From NCBI GenBank assembly GCA_027405735.1, contig JAPEHQ010000003.1, positions 2,976,001 to 3,040,000 on the forward strand: a DNA stretch of 64,000 nt, written 5' to 3'. The notes under the pieces are model-generated. The model had not been told where the DNA came from and did not search any database. It saw only the letters and a program-made list of their open reading frames with translations. Of this stretch, positions 1 to 11,445 are shown piece after piece; position 1 is the first letter of the stretch; the number at the start of each line of letters is the position of its first letter. Made by a program: the position numbers and the translations under genes. The stretch is from Mucor racemosus (taxonomy: Eukaryota; Mucoromycota; Mucoromycetes; Mucorales; Mucoraceae).

Positions 1-601
1 GGAACAAAATGATCAAGACCTGGATGCTTCTTTTGTTCAAGAAAGATATTGTAACGTGTCCTAACATTAACAGTTAATGATTTATTTCCAAATAATCAAT
101 AGGAAAAACATGTATTTGTATCTGCTACTTGATTTCAGTTTATAAGAAAATATTAATCTTTTTGTTGTAGTTTTATACATAAATAAAAGAGCCGAGGAAA
201 GAGTAGGGAAGAAAAAAGTTTTTGTGTGTTACAAACAGGAATTTACAAAGGCGTAAATACTTTTAGTGTTGCCAGACAGGTTGTTGTCGTTGTTCCAATT
301 TGGTCCCCAAAAGTAGAACAAGGGCAGAACTCTTTCAAACCCCAAATTTCAGATTGATATATCTCGTCAATAAGGTAATTCTGTTGAATCAGAAATCAGA
401 GTAACTCACATCTGCTTTAAACTGCTCAAATTATCTTCGTTATTGATTATATTATGATTGATATACTTTAGTAAATTGGCTAAAAAACCTTGATCTTATT
501 GATCTGCTCACCTGAGCTGCCTGATCTGCACAAAATGTTTTATTCTGCACATCTGTGCAGATCATTATTTCAATGAGAAGCATAGTTGTTTGGCCGTAGT
601 G
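1..601. repeat. Segment P, copy 1 (partner at 5365-5954)
   Basis: This stretch matches 5365-5954 almost base for base, beginning with the same ggaacaaaatgatcaag start and ending near gccgtagtg. It may extend left of the window. No coding capacity is convincing in it. In this copy P is followed directly by segment Q, whereas in the second set Q precedes P, so the order is permuted. The class of element is unknown; no terminal repeats or target duplication could be defined. Confidence 0.85.
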
Positions 602-1962
602 CTGATATGGCTTATTAAACGGTGAATATATCCTTGTATTATGAAAACAAAAAGAGAGAAACAACACACATAGAAAAGGATTTTCAAGGCTTTACATTAT
701 TTAGCGCAATTAAGATCCTGCTAAATTGCTCATTTCTGCCAATGTAAAAGCAGCATTACAACGTATCTGATCTATCAGAATTAGGAATTACCGAATTACC
801 AATTTAGAACATCTGTCAAACCATGATGTTCAACATGCAAGTCAAGCAAGATCATATTCCATGCGTCTATCATCATGCTACTATTGAATCATAGAAGCAC
901 GATTCCAATATATCCACACAATATCCAAATGCTCATTCTAATTATATTATCACTCACATTTAATACACTCATTCAATTAGTATATAAACCCCCTCTAGAA
1001 GCTCATAATAAAACGGTACTTTTTCATTTGATTAATTTTATACGATTTACCTTTCGATAAATCAGTATCAACCATAAACTAAACAAAATAAGCAATATCT
1101 GTTGTTATCATAGAAGCATGCAGTTCCTACCAGAAACACTGTATGTCATATCATACATTCATTAAAAAATTGCAAAAACGAGCCCTTAGAGCGACGCCGT
1201 AATTGAGCATGGCAAGATTGAACAGCTAAGTCTCATACTATGGTATATATCTAAGTTTTAAATAAAAATGCGTTTCTTTTTTTAACTTTTTTTATGTTTA
1301 ACCATGTGCGGTCTGAAAATTCAGTTTTTGTAGCGGACATTTTTGGGGCTCATTTTACCCTTACCAACACTCATGATTTTCATCAAAAAATAGAAAAATT
1401 AATTTTTGATACCAAAATCAACGTTTAAATATACTACATTCTGAGAACGAATTGTAGCTATAGATCATACACATCTTATAAAAGCTTAACATCAAATGTT
1501 AAATAATAAAACTTAGCATTTTTGGCCCAAAAACGGTTTTTTGATTAAAGGATTTTCATATAATATTTTGCAATTAAAATATTGTATATTTTTTATTGAG
1601 CAAATAGAGCGCTAAACCCTGTATATGTGTATATTTTTTGTTTTTATAATTGGTAGTATAATTAACTCTAAATTTGCAAAACCAGAAAAAAAAATTTAAA
1701 AAATGTCAAAATTGATGATCTGGACAAAAATAATTTTCTAAATTAATATCCCGCTTGTAAGCCTTGTAAGCCTTAAAAATAAGAGATTTTATAATACTTG
1801 AGAACTTTTTCAAGAATTTACGATGCTGTACCCACTTAAATCAAGCTTATTACTGTAAATCTTTATACATGTTAATATTGTGTGATAGGTTATTTGATGA
1901 TAATATAGACTTATTTCATAATTATTGTGCTAGAGATGATTTACATTAAGTTTTAGTCTTAC
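602..1962. repeat. Segment Q, copy 1 (partner at 3872-4949)
   Basis: It aligns with 3872-4949 over most of its length, starting at ctgatatgg and passing through the shared motif aaacggtgaatatatcc. Copy 1 carries about 300 bp (roughly 766-1074) that copy 2 lacks. Divergence is uneven: about 1560-1860 is nearly identical to 4540-4845, while 1200-1560 shows many changes. The segment leads straight into the dynein-like pseudogene fragment on the minus strand. No ORF of its own is convincing. Confidence 0.85.
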
Positions 1963-2191
1963 CTCCTCTCCAATATCATAAACATAAGCATGGCCATCAC
2001 TGGAACCTATTGCTACCTTTTTGCCCTTTTGTCCCAAGCGAACTTATTCTTCGACAATGCTTTATCAGAATCAGCTTAAGTACGTACAATGGTTCCTCGG
2101 TATTTACATTCAAATTCCATAAATTAAATTGACTGGTTCCATCTACAGTAGTATCAAACATATCATCAGCCCGCCTTATAATAAATGCCAA
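1963..2191 (-). pseudogene. Decayed fragment of dynein intermediate chain (C-terminal WD40 exon), copy 1
   Basis: Reading the minus strand, one frame gives VDGTSQFNLWNLNVNTEEP and a shifted frame gives KVAIGSSDGHAYVYDIGEE, ending at a GTAAG donor near 1958-1962. Both resemble the last WD40 repeats of cytoplasmic dynein intermediate chain, where a D-LWNLN-TE-P block is followed by a W..-G...A.G.S.DG..Y.YD.GE block (family knowledge). The two pieces are in different frames and a stop lies between them, so it cannot make the protein. The retained splice donor argues for a genomic rather than reverse-transcribed origin. Another WD40 protein is possible but fits less well. Confidence 0.6.
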
Positions 2192-2407
2192 TCTAAAATC
2201 AGAAACATCACATTGTCATTGTTATAAGCTATGAAAAGCTTGACTTTTAATAACACAGCAATTAAATAAAAAACAAGATGATACTAATAGCATATGGTGA
2301 GCATTTAACATCCAAGTAAGTTTGATAAAATATTCTTTTACACCCTTTTAAAAATTCTGAGGCAAATACAACATCTTGGTCTTGTAACTACTTCTATCCA
2401 TCAAAAT

Positions 2408-2954
2408 TGTTGTATTCCACCTAGTATCATACGTTATCACCTTCTACAACAACAGTATCAATACATCTTACAATCTATTGACTACGACATGTATTGAAGT
2501 GCAAGTCTTGACATCGGATATAAGAAACTCCTAGCTTACATATACTAAGTTATTCCAGCAGTTTTAGCAAGAACGCTTGGACCTCAATTATGACACGATA
2601 TTATTTCATCCCAGCGGTTAATCAATCAAATAGCTATCAAATCAACATAATACAAGCACACTTAGTGCAGTATTGAAAGAAGGCAACTCACAAGCTGTGC
2701 AAGAACGGTTAAATTCTAATTGATCCATTTCAATCCATAGATTACTATCAAACAGATCTAATGGTTCAATAGTGCCTTAAATTACATCTCAGAATCTCAA
2801 TATTAAATCAATATAAAAAAGGCCATACTTTTATATCTAAATAAACGACATCTTGTTTTTATTGTACAGTTGAAGAATTGATTCGTTACTCATTCTCTTT
2901 TAATCGTATTCTTTTTTAAGTGTTATTTATCAGACCTAAAAATATTATACGACA
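2408..2954 (+). mobile_element. Solo LTR of a retrotransposon family also present near 34.3-35.2 kb
   Basis: The sequence begins TGTTGTATTCCACC and ends ATACGACA, so it has the TG..CA ends expected of an LTR. The reverse copy at 34439-34968 and the split forward copy at 34308-34438 plus 34969-35225 match it along its length. No internal retroelement sequence lies beside it, so it is most simply a solo LTR left by recombination. I could not find a clean target-site duplication on its flanks. Confidence 0.75.
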
Positions 2955-3871
2955 GCTAAAAAGATAACAATATGCAAATGAGCACAACAAACGAAACTGC
3001 ACACGAGCACAATGCTAAGCCTGTATGTGCAGAATTATAGATTCTGTCTGCGTGTATAACATTAATACCATGTGTGCATAATAGTAGAATTGCCCATAAG
3101 CATATCATTATCCCTATATGTGCATAAGAATAAAATCTGACTATGGGCATAATGAACTGATCGTATGGGCACAAATTGGTTTGTATATGAGCATCGTGCC
3201 GTTCTCAAAATTTTATTTGGTTTATTAATATAAATTATAGACAATACAATTCAATACGTTGTTGACGTAGAGCAATACATGCAAAAACCAATATATTTAC
3301 GATTATCATCATTTGTGAATATTTTTATAGCTATAATGTTTACAGCAGCAGTGATTTTTGCTCGAGCATAATCTTAATAAATAGCACTTACTGCTTGAAT
3401 TTATAAGCAAGCCAAATCTAAGATTATAGATGTTACTTTATCACGCATAAAATTTAAACAAATTAACCTTGTTTGAACTTACTATTTTAGTTTACTATTG
3501 TCAGCTGTAAAAAGATTTGTTTTCAAGTGTAGGTACAATCAAAAATACGGTAATTAGTTAAGATATTAGATTATTCTTTTTTTGTTTCTATATCATTTGA
3601 AATTTTATCACTTTTCTGGAACATTTCTTGAGATTGTAGCTAGTTCTAGCTTTCCATTGAGCAGATATACATATCATTGCCTTCGATTTGATCTGTAAGC
3701 AAGAAATACGTCCAATGATACAGTAGTAAATAATAATAATGATATTTGATCTTAGAATGCAGTTAAATAAAAATATCAGCCTCTAATATAGATTGATGTT
3801 TATACTAAAAATATTAGTCCCTTACATTAGCATGCGTATTCAGATAAAAGGAAAGAATACCAGCTTAATAG
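2955..3871. other. Non-coding AT-rich spacer between LTR and segment Q copy 2
   Basis: No ORF longer than about 72 codons is present and none shows recognisable protein sequence. Short open frames at 2956-3174 and 3062-3244 overlap each other on the minus strand and are best read as chance. Nothing else supported is seen. Confidence 0.6.
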
Positions 3872-4949
3872 TCTGATATGCCATACCAAACGGTGAATAT
3901 ATCCTTGGAATATAAAAATAAAAAGAGAGAAAAACACGTAGAAAAGGATTTTCAAGGCTTTACATTATTTAGCGCAATTAAAATCCTGTTAAATTGTTCA
4001 TTTCAGCCAATGTAAAAGTAGCATTACAGCGTATGAATTATAAACCAAACAAAATAGGCAATATCTGTTATCATAGAAACATGCAGTTTCTACCAGAAAA
4101 ACTGTCTGTCATGTTATACATTCATTAAAAAATTGCAAAAGCGTGTTCATAGAGCGACGCCGTAATTGAGCATAGCAAGATCGAACGGCTAAGTCTCTTC
4201 TTATACTACTATGGTATATCGTATACCTAAGTTTTAAATAAAAAAGCGTTTCTTTTTTTTTAACTTTTTTTATATTTAACCATGTGCGGTCTGAAAATTC
4301 AGTTTTTGTAACGGACATTTTTGGGGCTCATTTTATCCTTACCAACACTCATGATTTTCATCAAAAAATAGAAAAATCAAATTTTGATACCAAAATCAAC
4401 GTTTAAATATATTACATTGTGAGAGAAAATTGTAGCTATAAATAATACACATTTCATGGAAGCTTAATATTAAATGTTAAGTAATGAAAATTTGTATTTT
4501 TGCCCCAAAAACGGTTTTTTGGTTAAAGGATTTTCATGTGATATTTTGCAATAAAAATGTTTGTTATTTTTTATTGAGCAAATAGAGCGCTAAACCCTGT
4601 ATATGTGTATATTTTTTGTTTTTATAATTGGTAGTATAATTAACTCTAAATTTGCAAAACCAGAAAAAAAAATTTAAAAAATGTCAAAATTGATGATCTG
4701 GACAAAAATAATTTTCTAAATTAATATCCCGCTTGTAAGCCTTGTAAGCCTTAAAAATAAGAGATTTTATAATACTTGAGAACTTTTTCAAGAATTTACG
4801 ATGCTGTACCCACTTAAATCAAGCTTATTACTGTAAATCTTTATACATGTTCATATTGTGTGGTAGTTTATTTGATGATGATATCGCCTTACTTTATAAT
4901 TATTGCGTTAAAGGTGATTTACATTAAGCTTTAGTCTTACCCCTTACCC
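3872..4949. repeat. Segment Q, copy 2
   Basis: This is the second copy of 602-1962, lacking the roughly 300-bp block at 766-1074. It runs into a second dynein-like fragment exactly as copy 1 does, so the fragment is part of the repeated unit. Downstream, after about 320 bp of unrelated sequence, comes segment P copy 2, reversing the P-Q order seen at the left edge. Confidence 0.85.
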
Positions 4950-5046
4950 CTCCAACATCATAAACATAAGCATGGCCATCACTGGGACCTATTGCCGCCG
5001 TTTTACTCTCCTCTTTCTCCCAAACCAATTTATTCAGTTCTTTACC
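4950..5046 (-). pseudogene. Fragment of dynein intermediate chain, copy 2
   Basis: The minus strand reads KELNKLVWEKE and then TAAIGPSDGHAYVYDVG in one open frame, ending at a GGGTAAG donor near 4949. This 32-codon stretch keeps the W..., AAIG.SDG..YVYD.G pattern of the last WD40 repeat of dynein intermediate chain. Unlike copy 1 it has no internal stop, but the upstream exons and the downstream tail are missing, so it is a gene fragment. Both copies end at the same splice boundary. Confidence 0.6.
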
Positions 5047-5364
5047 AGAACAAACTTACTTTTGACCTATAAAATTGATTTATTAGTAAAATCAGTTATT
5101 AATAACAAGCTAATAAGTAATAATCATGGTTTACCTTTGATAGTTGGTAGTGATATACAAGACAACATCTTGTTTTCCTTTTCTTAGCTGTTGTTGGCCA
5201 CTAAATAGAAATAAATGCTTTTTAGAAACTAAATAGACTAACATGAGTTTATTCATTCATTCAAATCAAGTCAATACTATACATAATACTTTTATAATCA
5301 CCAGTCTTTCTCCAGGTAGATATCGATTTTAGACCAAAAAAGCATTGATTATAACGTAGATAAT

Positions 5365-5954
5365 GGAACAAAATGATCAAGTCCTGGATGCTTCTTTTGT
5401 TCAAGAAAGATATTGTAACGTGTCCTAACATTAACAGTTAATGATTTATTTCCAAATAATCAATAGGAAAAACATGTATTTGTATCTGCTACTTGATTTC
5501 AGTTTATAAGAAAATATTAATCTTTTTGTTGTAGTTTTATACATAAATAAAAGAGCCGAGGAAAGAGTAGGGAAGAAAAAAGATTTTGTGTGTTACAAAC
5601 AGGAATTTACAAAGGCGTAAATACTTTTAGTGTTGCCAGACAGGTCGTTGTCGTTGTTCTCATTTGGTCCCCAAAAGTAGAACAAGGGCAGAATTCTTTC
5701 AAACCCCAAATTTTACATTGCTATATCTCGTCAATAAGGTAATTCTGTTGAATCAGAGTAACTCAAATCTGCTTTAAACCGTTCAAATTATCTTCGTTAT
5801 TAATTATATTATGACTGATATACTTTAGTAAATTGATTAAAAAACCTTGATCTCATTGATCTGCTCATCTGAGCTGCTTGATCTGCACATTTTTTTTATT
5901 CTGCCCATCTGTGCAGATCATTATGCCCATGGGAAGCATAGTTCGGCCGTTGTG
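5365..5954. repeat. Segment P, copy 2
   Basis: Near-identical to 1-601 with scattered substitutions and one short deletion (aatcagaaatcagag versus aatcagag). Homology stops near ggccgttgtg, after which unique sequence begins. No coding function is apparent. Confidence 0.85.
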
Positions 5955-8627
5955 ATCATCAACAAAGTGGTGGGTTATTTCAGATATCTCTTGATTTCAT
6001 TAGTTGAAAGCTGTTTTTTGAAGGAGTATAATACATAATAGCACAAGTTTCAATAAAAAAAGTCTCTTCCTCTGCTTATTAAAAAAAGAAAGCAGCAGGA
6101 GAAATGATCGTAACCAGTGAGTATTGATCCAAACGAACTGAAAATTCCAAAAAATATACTGTAGGCGTAACTGTATTCAGAATTAAAAATTTAGTATCGT
6201 ACTAGTTTGCTGGTTAAACTGTTGGAATAAAAGGCCCACTTTTTTTAAACGGGATTCATATGCCATAGCAGATTATTTCAAAATGGGAATAGTACCGAGT
6301 GGAGAAGTATTTGATACTATTACAAAGTCAATTAAATTTGGCATATGTATAAAGCAATAACGATTACCGAAACTGATAGGCTAACCTTTTTTCGATACAT
6401 ATATAGCAAACATGGCAACATTTAAACCATTTTTTGATTTTCAACAACCTTGCATTAGTATCATCAGAATCCATGTTTGTAAAATTTCTACTAGAATAGC
6501 CTTTTTGGTGTTAATTCAAATATTGTTGACATACTGAAGTGAAATATATTATGTATATATATAGTACATGTGTATGTAAACACTGTCTGCTTTGTAGCAT
6601 GTACTATCATACTATATACATGCACGACTAATTTAGTATATTTGAAATATTGGTACATACAATTATTACTATATCTGATCACTTTATAAGAAATAGGCAA
6701 TGAGTATTTTAGATTGAACATGCACAAAACGAGTCGAAAGTATCGTTTAGTAAAATCGGAATTATAGTTCTAATAGAACGTATTATGCAATAGCATCAAA
6801 TACGCTTGCATACTGGCTCACTAGGCATTTTTACAGGATATCCATATTACAAGCAGCATCATTTGAATTTTTCTAGACAACTAAAACATTACTAATTGGT
6901 TTAAAACTGCTGTTTATACGTCGTCAGGCTGAGAATATAGATAAAAACTGCAGAATCCATGTTTTGAAACTTGATTTAAAATCATGCAGAAATGCTGTTG
7001 TTAGATTATGTATCTCGTGGTTATTGAAATTCCAAGGATATGAATGTTCAGATCGTACCTGTATATATAAAATATATATGTAATATCTAAAATAATTGTT
7101 TCCATTTAATGAGTGATTTATAAAAGTAGGATTTGCAGCTACATATTATATGGCAGGAAAGTCCAAAATAAAATTGACATTGATATTTGAACTTTTTAAG
7201 CCCTATTTCAAACTATGAATATGATATCATGCCTTGCTGTGACATATTCACTCTCAACTTTGTATTTAGCTTTATAAGTGTTCATTTTATAGATAGCTAA
7301 ACAATGTTTCAAATGCTCTAGTAGTATATACTGCATACGCTTGTGGTAATTGATGCGCTTTTATTAAAAGCTTACTCAGTTTAATTCTAAATTTAAAACT
7401 ATCCAGAATAAATTTCTGCAAGCAAGGAGTTGACAATTGACATGCCGATTTGGTTCTGCCCGTTCTTCGCCTCCACAAAAGGGAAAATGTGGGTTAAACA
7501 TAATGGGAACGTGTTCACTAATGCATTTAGAGCGTTTTATTTGAAACACATACTGCAATGTCATCTCTCGACTTTTTACGAATACGCAACCCTTTTAGCT
7601 CTCTTTCTCGATTAAATATCGTGCTTAAATTGTATATTTTAATAGGTCAAAATATAGTTTTTCTGAAGAAACAAGGCAAAAAACCGTTAGAGGTTTCTGC
7701 TCAAAGTGGCTGATTTTTTGATGTCATCTTGATTGATATATTTTAGTGAGTGAATGCTAATAGAGGAGAAGGATTAGTATTTGTTGAGTAAATAGATGCA
7801 AATTTAATGGTACGATTTCCAAAAATGCAGCACTTTTTTTTCTTTGATTTACCAACGAGTATTTCGTTCATATACCCCTTGCCTTCCGTATTTTCGGTCC
7901 AGTTTTCTATATAGCATGGTACATGCAAATCGTCTAGATTTTCGATAAAGATATGCTACATGCATATTAAATCAGTGAATCAAGAAATTCCCGGTTAGAA
8001 TACATATTTAAAAATAAAACTGAAAAAACGTGCAATGGAAACAGTGCAAACAAATAGTTACACAATAAATATCAGCCCTTGCGAAATAACTGCATAACCA
8101 TATTTAATAACTGCCCGTAAATTAAAAAAAAAAAAATAATCATCTCATAAAATTATCAAATTGATCATGCCAATAACGCAAGTTTACTTTCATTATGATA
8201 CAAGGATTCCCAATCTAAAATGAAATAATGAGGGCGGCAAAAGAAGGGAAACGGATATTTGATTTGATTCGGGTAAATAGGGAGAACTATTGAATTGAAT
8301 GTTGACTCAAAAAGAAATAAATCGTCATTTTTGAACGGGTAAAAAAATTCGAGTTGTATTAGTAAACTGCGCAATATAAAAATGTCTCAAAATGAGCAAA
8401 GAATGGCAACAAATTTTGATTATCTGATTGGCCTCTAGATCGATAATCAGTGTCGGTTTTATGATACAGTAATTTCAAGCAACTATTACTCATAATAACG
8501 GGATTTAAATGGCTGGTATGACTAATTTTGAGTATCGAGCTCGGAATCATATAAATAGAGACCAAGAAACGCATTGATCGTTCCTTTTTCCAACATATTA
8601 TAATTTGTATACAAAATTAAAATAAAA
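5955..8627. other. Intergenic, no gene recognised
   Basis: AT-rich unique sequence. Short overlapping open frames on both strands around 7287-7615 lie in a patch that is less AT-rich than its surroundings (about 7430-7570); they might be a relic of coding sequence but resemble nothing I recognise. The last 50 bp before 8628 form the A-rich leader of the next gene. Confidence 0.5.
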
Positions 8628-9052
8628 ATGGATCTTTCATGGTGTATTATCTGCGATCGTCATTGTATTGACAACAACGTAAGTGTATTTTACATATAAT
8701 AAATCCTATGGATCTTATACTGACATTATTTATAAAATAGCTTTATTGCTCTGAATCTTGTCGTTTCCAAGATAATACAGATCAACATCAACATATTGAA
8801 ATTAATAAACCAAATCATAAAAACGACATATTCAAATCATCACCTTCTCTTGTTTCACCTCCTGCTTCTCCTGTTCTTGGCCCATTTTTATATTCATTCC
8901 AGTCTTCTCATGATCGTCGTCGTTCTACATCAGCTGGAACCATGATGCATGCTACCACAACAACCTCAACACATACAAATTATCAATATTTTCCTTATCA
9001 ATTCACTCCAAGCTCTCCTTCTGAATCGTCGCTCTTTGCTGATGACACATAA
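8628..9052 (+). CDS. Ecl1-family zinc-binding protein (lifespan/stress regulator family)
   Basis: Two exons, 8628-8678 and 8741-9052, join to a 120-residue protein. The intron (8679-8740) has a GTAAGT donor and an ATAG acceptor. The N-terminus MDLSWCIICDRHC followed by LYCSESC gives Cys6, Cys9, Cys20 and Cys24, the zinc-binding signature of the Ecl1/2/3 family known from fission yeast as extenders of chronological lifespan. The rest is Ser/Pro-rich with SPPASP-type sites and no other domain, as usual for this family. The start codon is the first ATG after an A-rich leader and gives the family N-terminus exactly. Function in this organism is inferred from the family only. Confidence 0.85.
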
Positions 9053-9165
9053 TTTCCCAGTCTGGCCTCACCATTGAAATTGCATTGTTTTCCCTTAATT
9101 GAATCTACACTGATCAGCTTGAATTCGCACTAGACAAATAGAATGTCGAATAAGCAGCACACTCG

Positions 9166-9222
9166 AAAAAAAAGGTGCGACTCCCGGATGTTTCCCGAGT
9201 GATGAATCACCTCTTTTTTTTT
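9166..9222. other. A-rich/T-rich flanked hairpin behind the Ecl1-like gene
   Basis: AGGTG at 9173-9177 can pair with CACCT at 9208-9212, and ACTC at 9180-9183 with GAGT at 9197-9200. The structure is preceded by a run of A and followed by a run of T, so the stem could extend further. It lies about 115-160 bp after the stop codon, probably in the 3' UTR or at the transcript end. Its role is unknown. Confidence 0.4.
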
Positions 9223-9983
9223 AAAAATCGGAACCGCTCCTCTCCTTTTTTGCCCGTTTCTGAAAAGGCAAATCCTTTCCCTTCCCCTTCCCTTTGATTT
9301 TTATCTATTTACATTATAGAATCTTTATGTATATGAATATATATATATATATATATATTAATACAATACAATGATAATAAAAAGTTTAAAATTGCTTTCC
9401 TGAAATTCTGTATCAAAAAGGTTTAATTTGTTTCAGATGATGATTCCAAAATGTTTTCATTTTAAATGACTCTTCTTCAGTTGACACGGACCTTTCTAAG
9501 TGAAAAAAGTATCATAGATAGGGCTGATGCATGCAATTGCCGTTTAATCGAAGCCATGCTACTAGTAATGTCTTTGGTTATGATTAACAAGGATATTCGT
9601 TTTTCAATTCACGCATAGAATTTACGCCTTATAATTTAGCTTTTCTCGGCTAAAATGATGCCCTCGCCTCCGGATAGAAAAAGAGCAATATAATTAAAAA
9701 TAATGCACAGTTTAACCCTAAATGTCTATTGTGTTGATGAATGAATCTAGCAACTTCGGTACAATCTATTTGCTTGATGAAAATAAGAAAGAGAAATCAA
9801 AGAAGCTTACATTTATCATACATTTGTCCTCAACCCTCCTCTCCTCCAATGCGAGACCCCTCTTTTATCAGCCAGAACGATAAATTGATCGGGTTGCCTC
9901 TTTTTCCCTTTTCTCCTTTTACATATATTTCTTTAAATCCCTTTTTTCTTTTTTTCTTTTTTTTTTTTTTGCTATACTAGATT
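9223..9983. other. Intergenic spacer and promoter region of the protease gene
   Basis: It contains a short (AT)n tract near 9338-9358, candidate AATAAA-like polyadenylation sequence near 9375-9380, and long pyrimidine tracts at 9895-9970 just before the next start codon. Pyrimidine-rich tracts upstream of the start are common in fungal promoters. The 79-codon open frame at 9741-9980 is mostly Phe encoded by the T tract and is not considered real. Confidence 0.5.
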
Positions 9984-10915
9984 ATGCAAAAAGAATCTCG
10001 AGAAGAGGATAAATTAGTTTTACATTATCATGATGTTGTAATTCGCCAATCTGTAAGTTGTTTGATACAATTAAAAATAAAAAAATAAAAAGCCTAATCG
10101 TATTTAATTGATTGGCAATAAAGGATTTAGATACTTTGGCACCGGGACAATGGCTGAATGATACAATGATTGAATTCCATATGGAATTTTTAGAAAGAAC
10201 ATTTGTACCTAAAGATGCAAAATATTTATTTTTAAGGCCTGGTATGGTACATTTAATAACATTTGCAGAGGGTAAATACTTTTTTTTTTTTTTTTTTTTT
10301 ATCCACATGGACAAAAGAGCAAAGCGATTAACTGTTGTAAATAAAAGGTGATGTAATGCAATTAGCGCCTGCATTGCCACCTCAAATGGATCAATATGAG
10401 GCTATATTCATTCCTGTCAATGATGGAAAACCACAGGAAGCGTATAGCGGAACACATTGGTCAATTATGTTGTATATTAGAGCCGTCAACTCATTCTTTT
10501 ATTACGATACACTTAAATTCAACAATTTACGAGATGGCGAATTATCGAGTAGACGTATTCAACCTTTATTAAAATTAGAGAAATCTGCCCAGTTTATACC
10601 CAGTAGCACCCCTCAGCAAATTAATGGATCAGATTGTGGAGGTATATATATAATTTATAGAATTTAAACAATTGTAACGCTAAATATCATGTAATAGTGT
10701 CTGTGATTAGTATTATCGATTATACATTGCATCAATTACTTAAAATTCGAGGCAAGAAAGAAGAGATTCAATACAACAAAATCATGATTCTCAAAAGCAA
10801 AGATCTTTCTACACCAAAACAAGTGCGAGACAATATCAATGGCATGATTAAAAGACTTCAGCAACGCTCCAAGATATCGTGCAGTACTTCATCTTGTTCT
10901 TCTTCATCTCCTTGA
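9984..10915 (+). CDS. Ulp1/C48-family cysteine protease, NEDD8-specific (SENP8/NEP1-like)
   Basis: Four exons (9984-10052, 10124-10271, 10348-10641, 10698-10915) encode about 242 residues; all junctions keep frame with GT..AG ends. The catalytic set of the C48 family is visible: His109 in GTHWS, Asp126 in FYYDT, Gln163 in QQINGSDCG and Cys169. The short length, the early DLDTLAPGQWLNDTMIEF block and the lack of a long N-terminal extension match SENP8/NEP1-type deneddylases rather than the larger Ulp1 and Ulp2 desumoylases. Such enzymes mature the NEDD8 precursor and remove NEDD8 from proteins, so activity would feed cullin-RING ligase control. The Ser-rich tail is not conserved in the family. 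A SUMO preference cannot be excluded from sequence alone. Confidence 0.85.
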
Positions 10916-11445
10916 CAAGTAGTCATATTAATAAAACTCCTACATAGCTACCTTAGCCAATGATGGTCATGTATTTCATGTAAATTTTTTCGAAAAAGAA
11001 AATTTTTTTCGTTTAGAACAAAAGTTTTGCTCACGACATTTTGTTGCTCTTTCTTTTCTCCCTCTTTTTGTTGGAATAGGTGCGTACAGCTACGTTACGA
11101 AACTTTTTTTTTCTTCAGTCTCTTCTCTATCTGCTCTCTTTTCACAATTTACAATAATTTCAGTAAAAAAGCTAGACATTTAATCAATGATTTCAGGGCA
11201 ACATTTCGGTAGAAAATCATCGTTTTAAGGGCAATGGAAGATCGTATAAGCCACTCAAATGTATATCTGAAAAAAAATAATATATTGGAATTCTAAATGT
11301 AGATAATTGTATAGAAAAGAGAGCATATCATTAAAAGAGAGAGAGAGAGAGAGAGATGGAGAAAAGAATTGTCGCGTACATGATCATTTTTTGGAATCGC
11401 AAATCACTTACATGTATCTTTTTTAAAAATAGCTCTGTATAAAAA
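10916..11445. other. Intergenic region and promoter of the NAC beta gene
   Basis: A (GA)n microsatellite of about ten units sits at roughly 11336-11355, about 90 bp before the start codon. T-rich tracts lie further upstream. No TATA box is obvious near the start. The 61-codon open frame at 11027-11212 is low-complexity and probably chance. Confidence 0.5.

Noticed and set aside
7287..7615. Overlapping open frames on both strands in a less AT-rich patch
   Set aside because: No recognisable protein in any of them and no paralogue in the window; could be a relic but cannot be supported.
9982..10380. 132-codon ORF on the minus strand
   Set aside because: It is the antisense of the NEDD8-protease gene, which has catalytic residues and clean splice sites on the plus strand.
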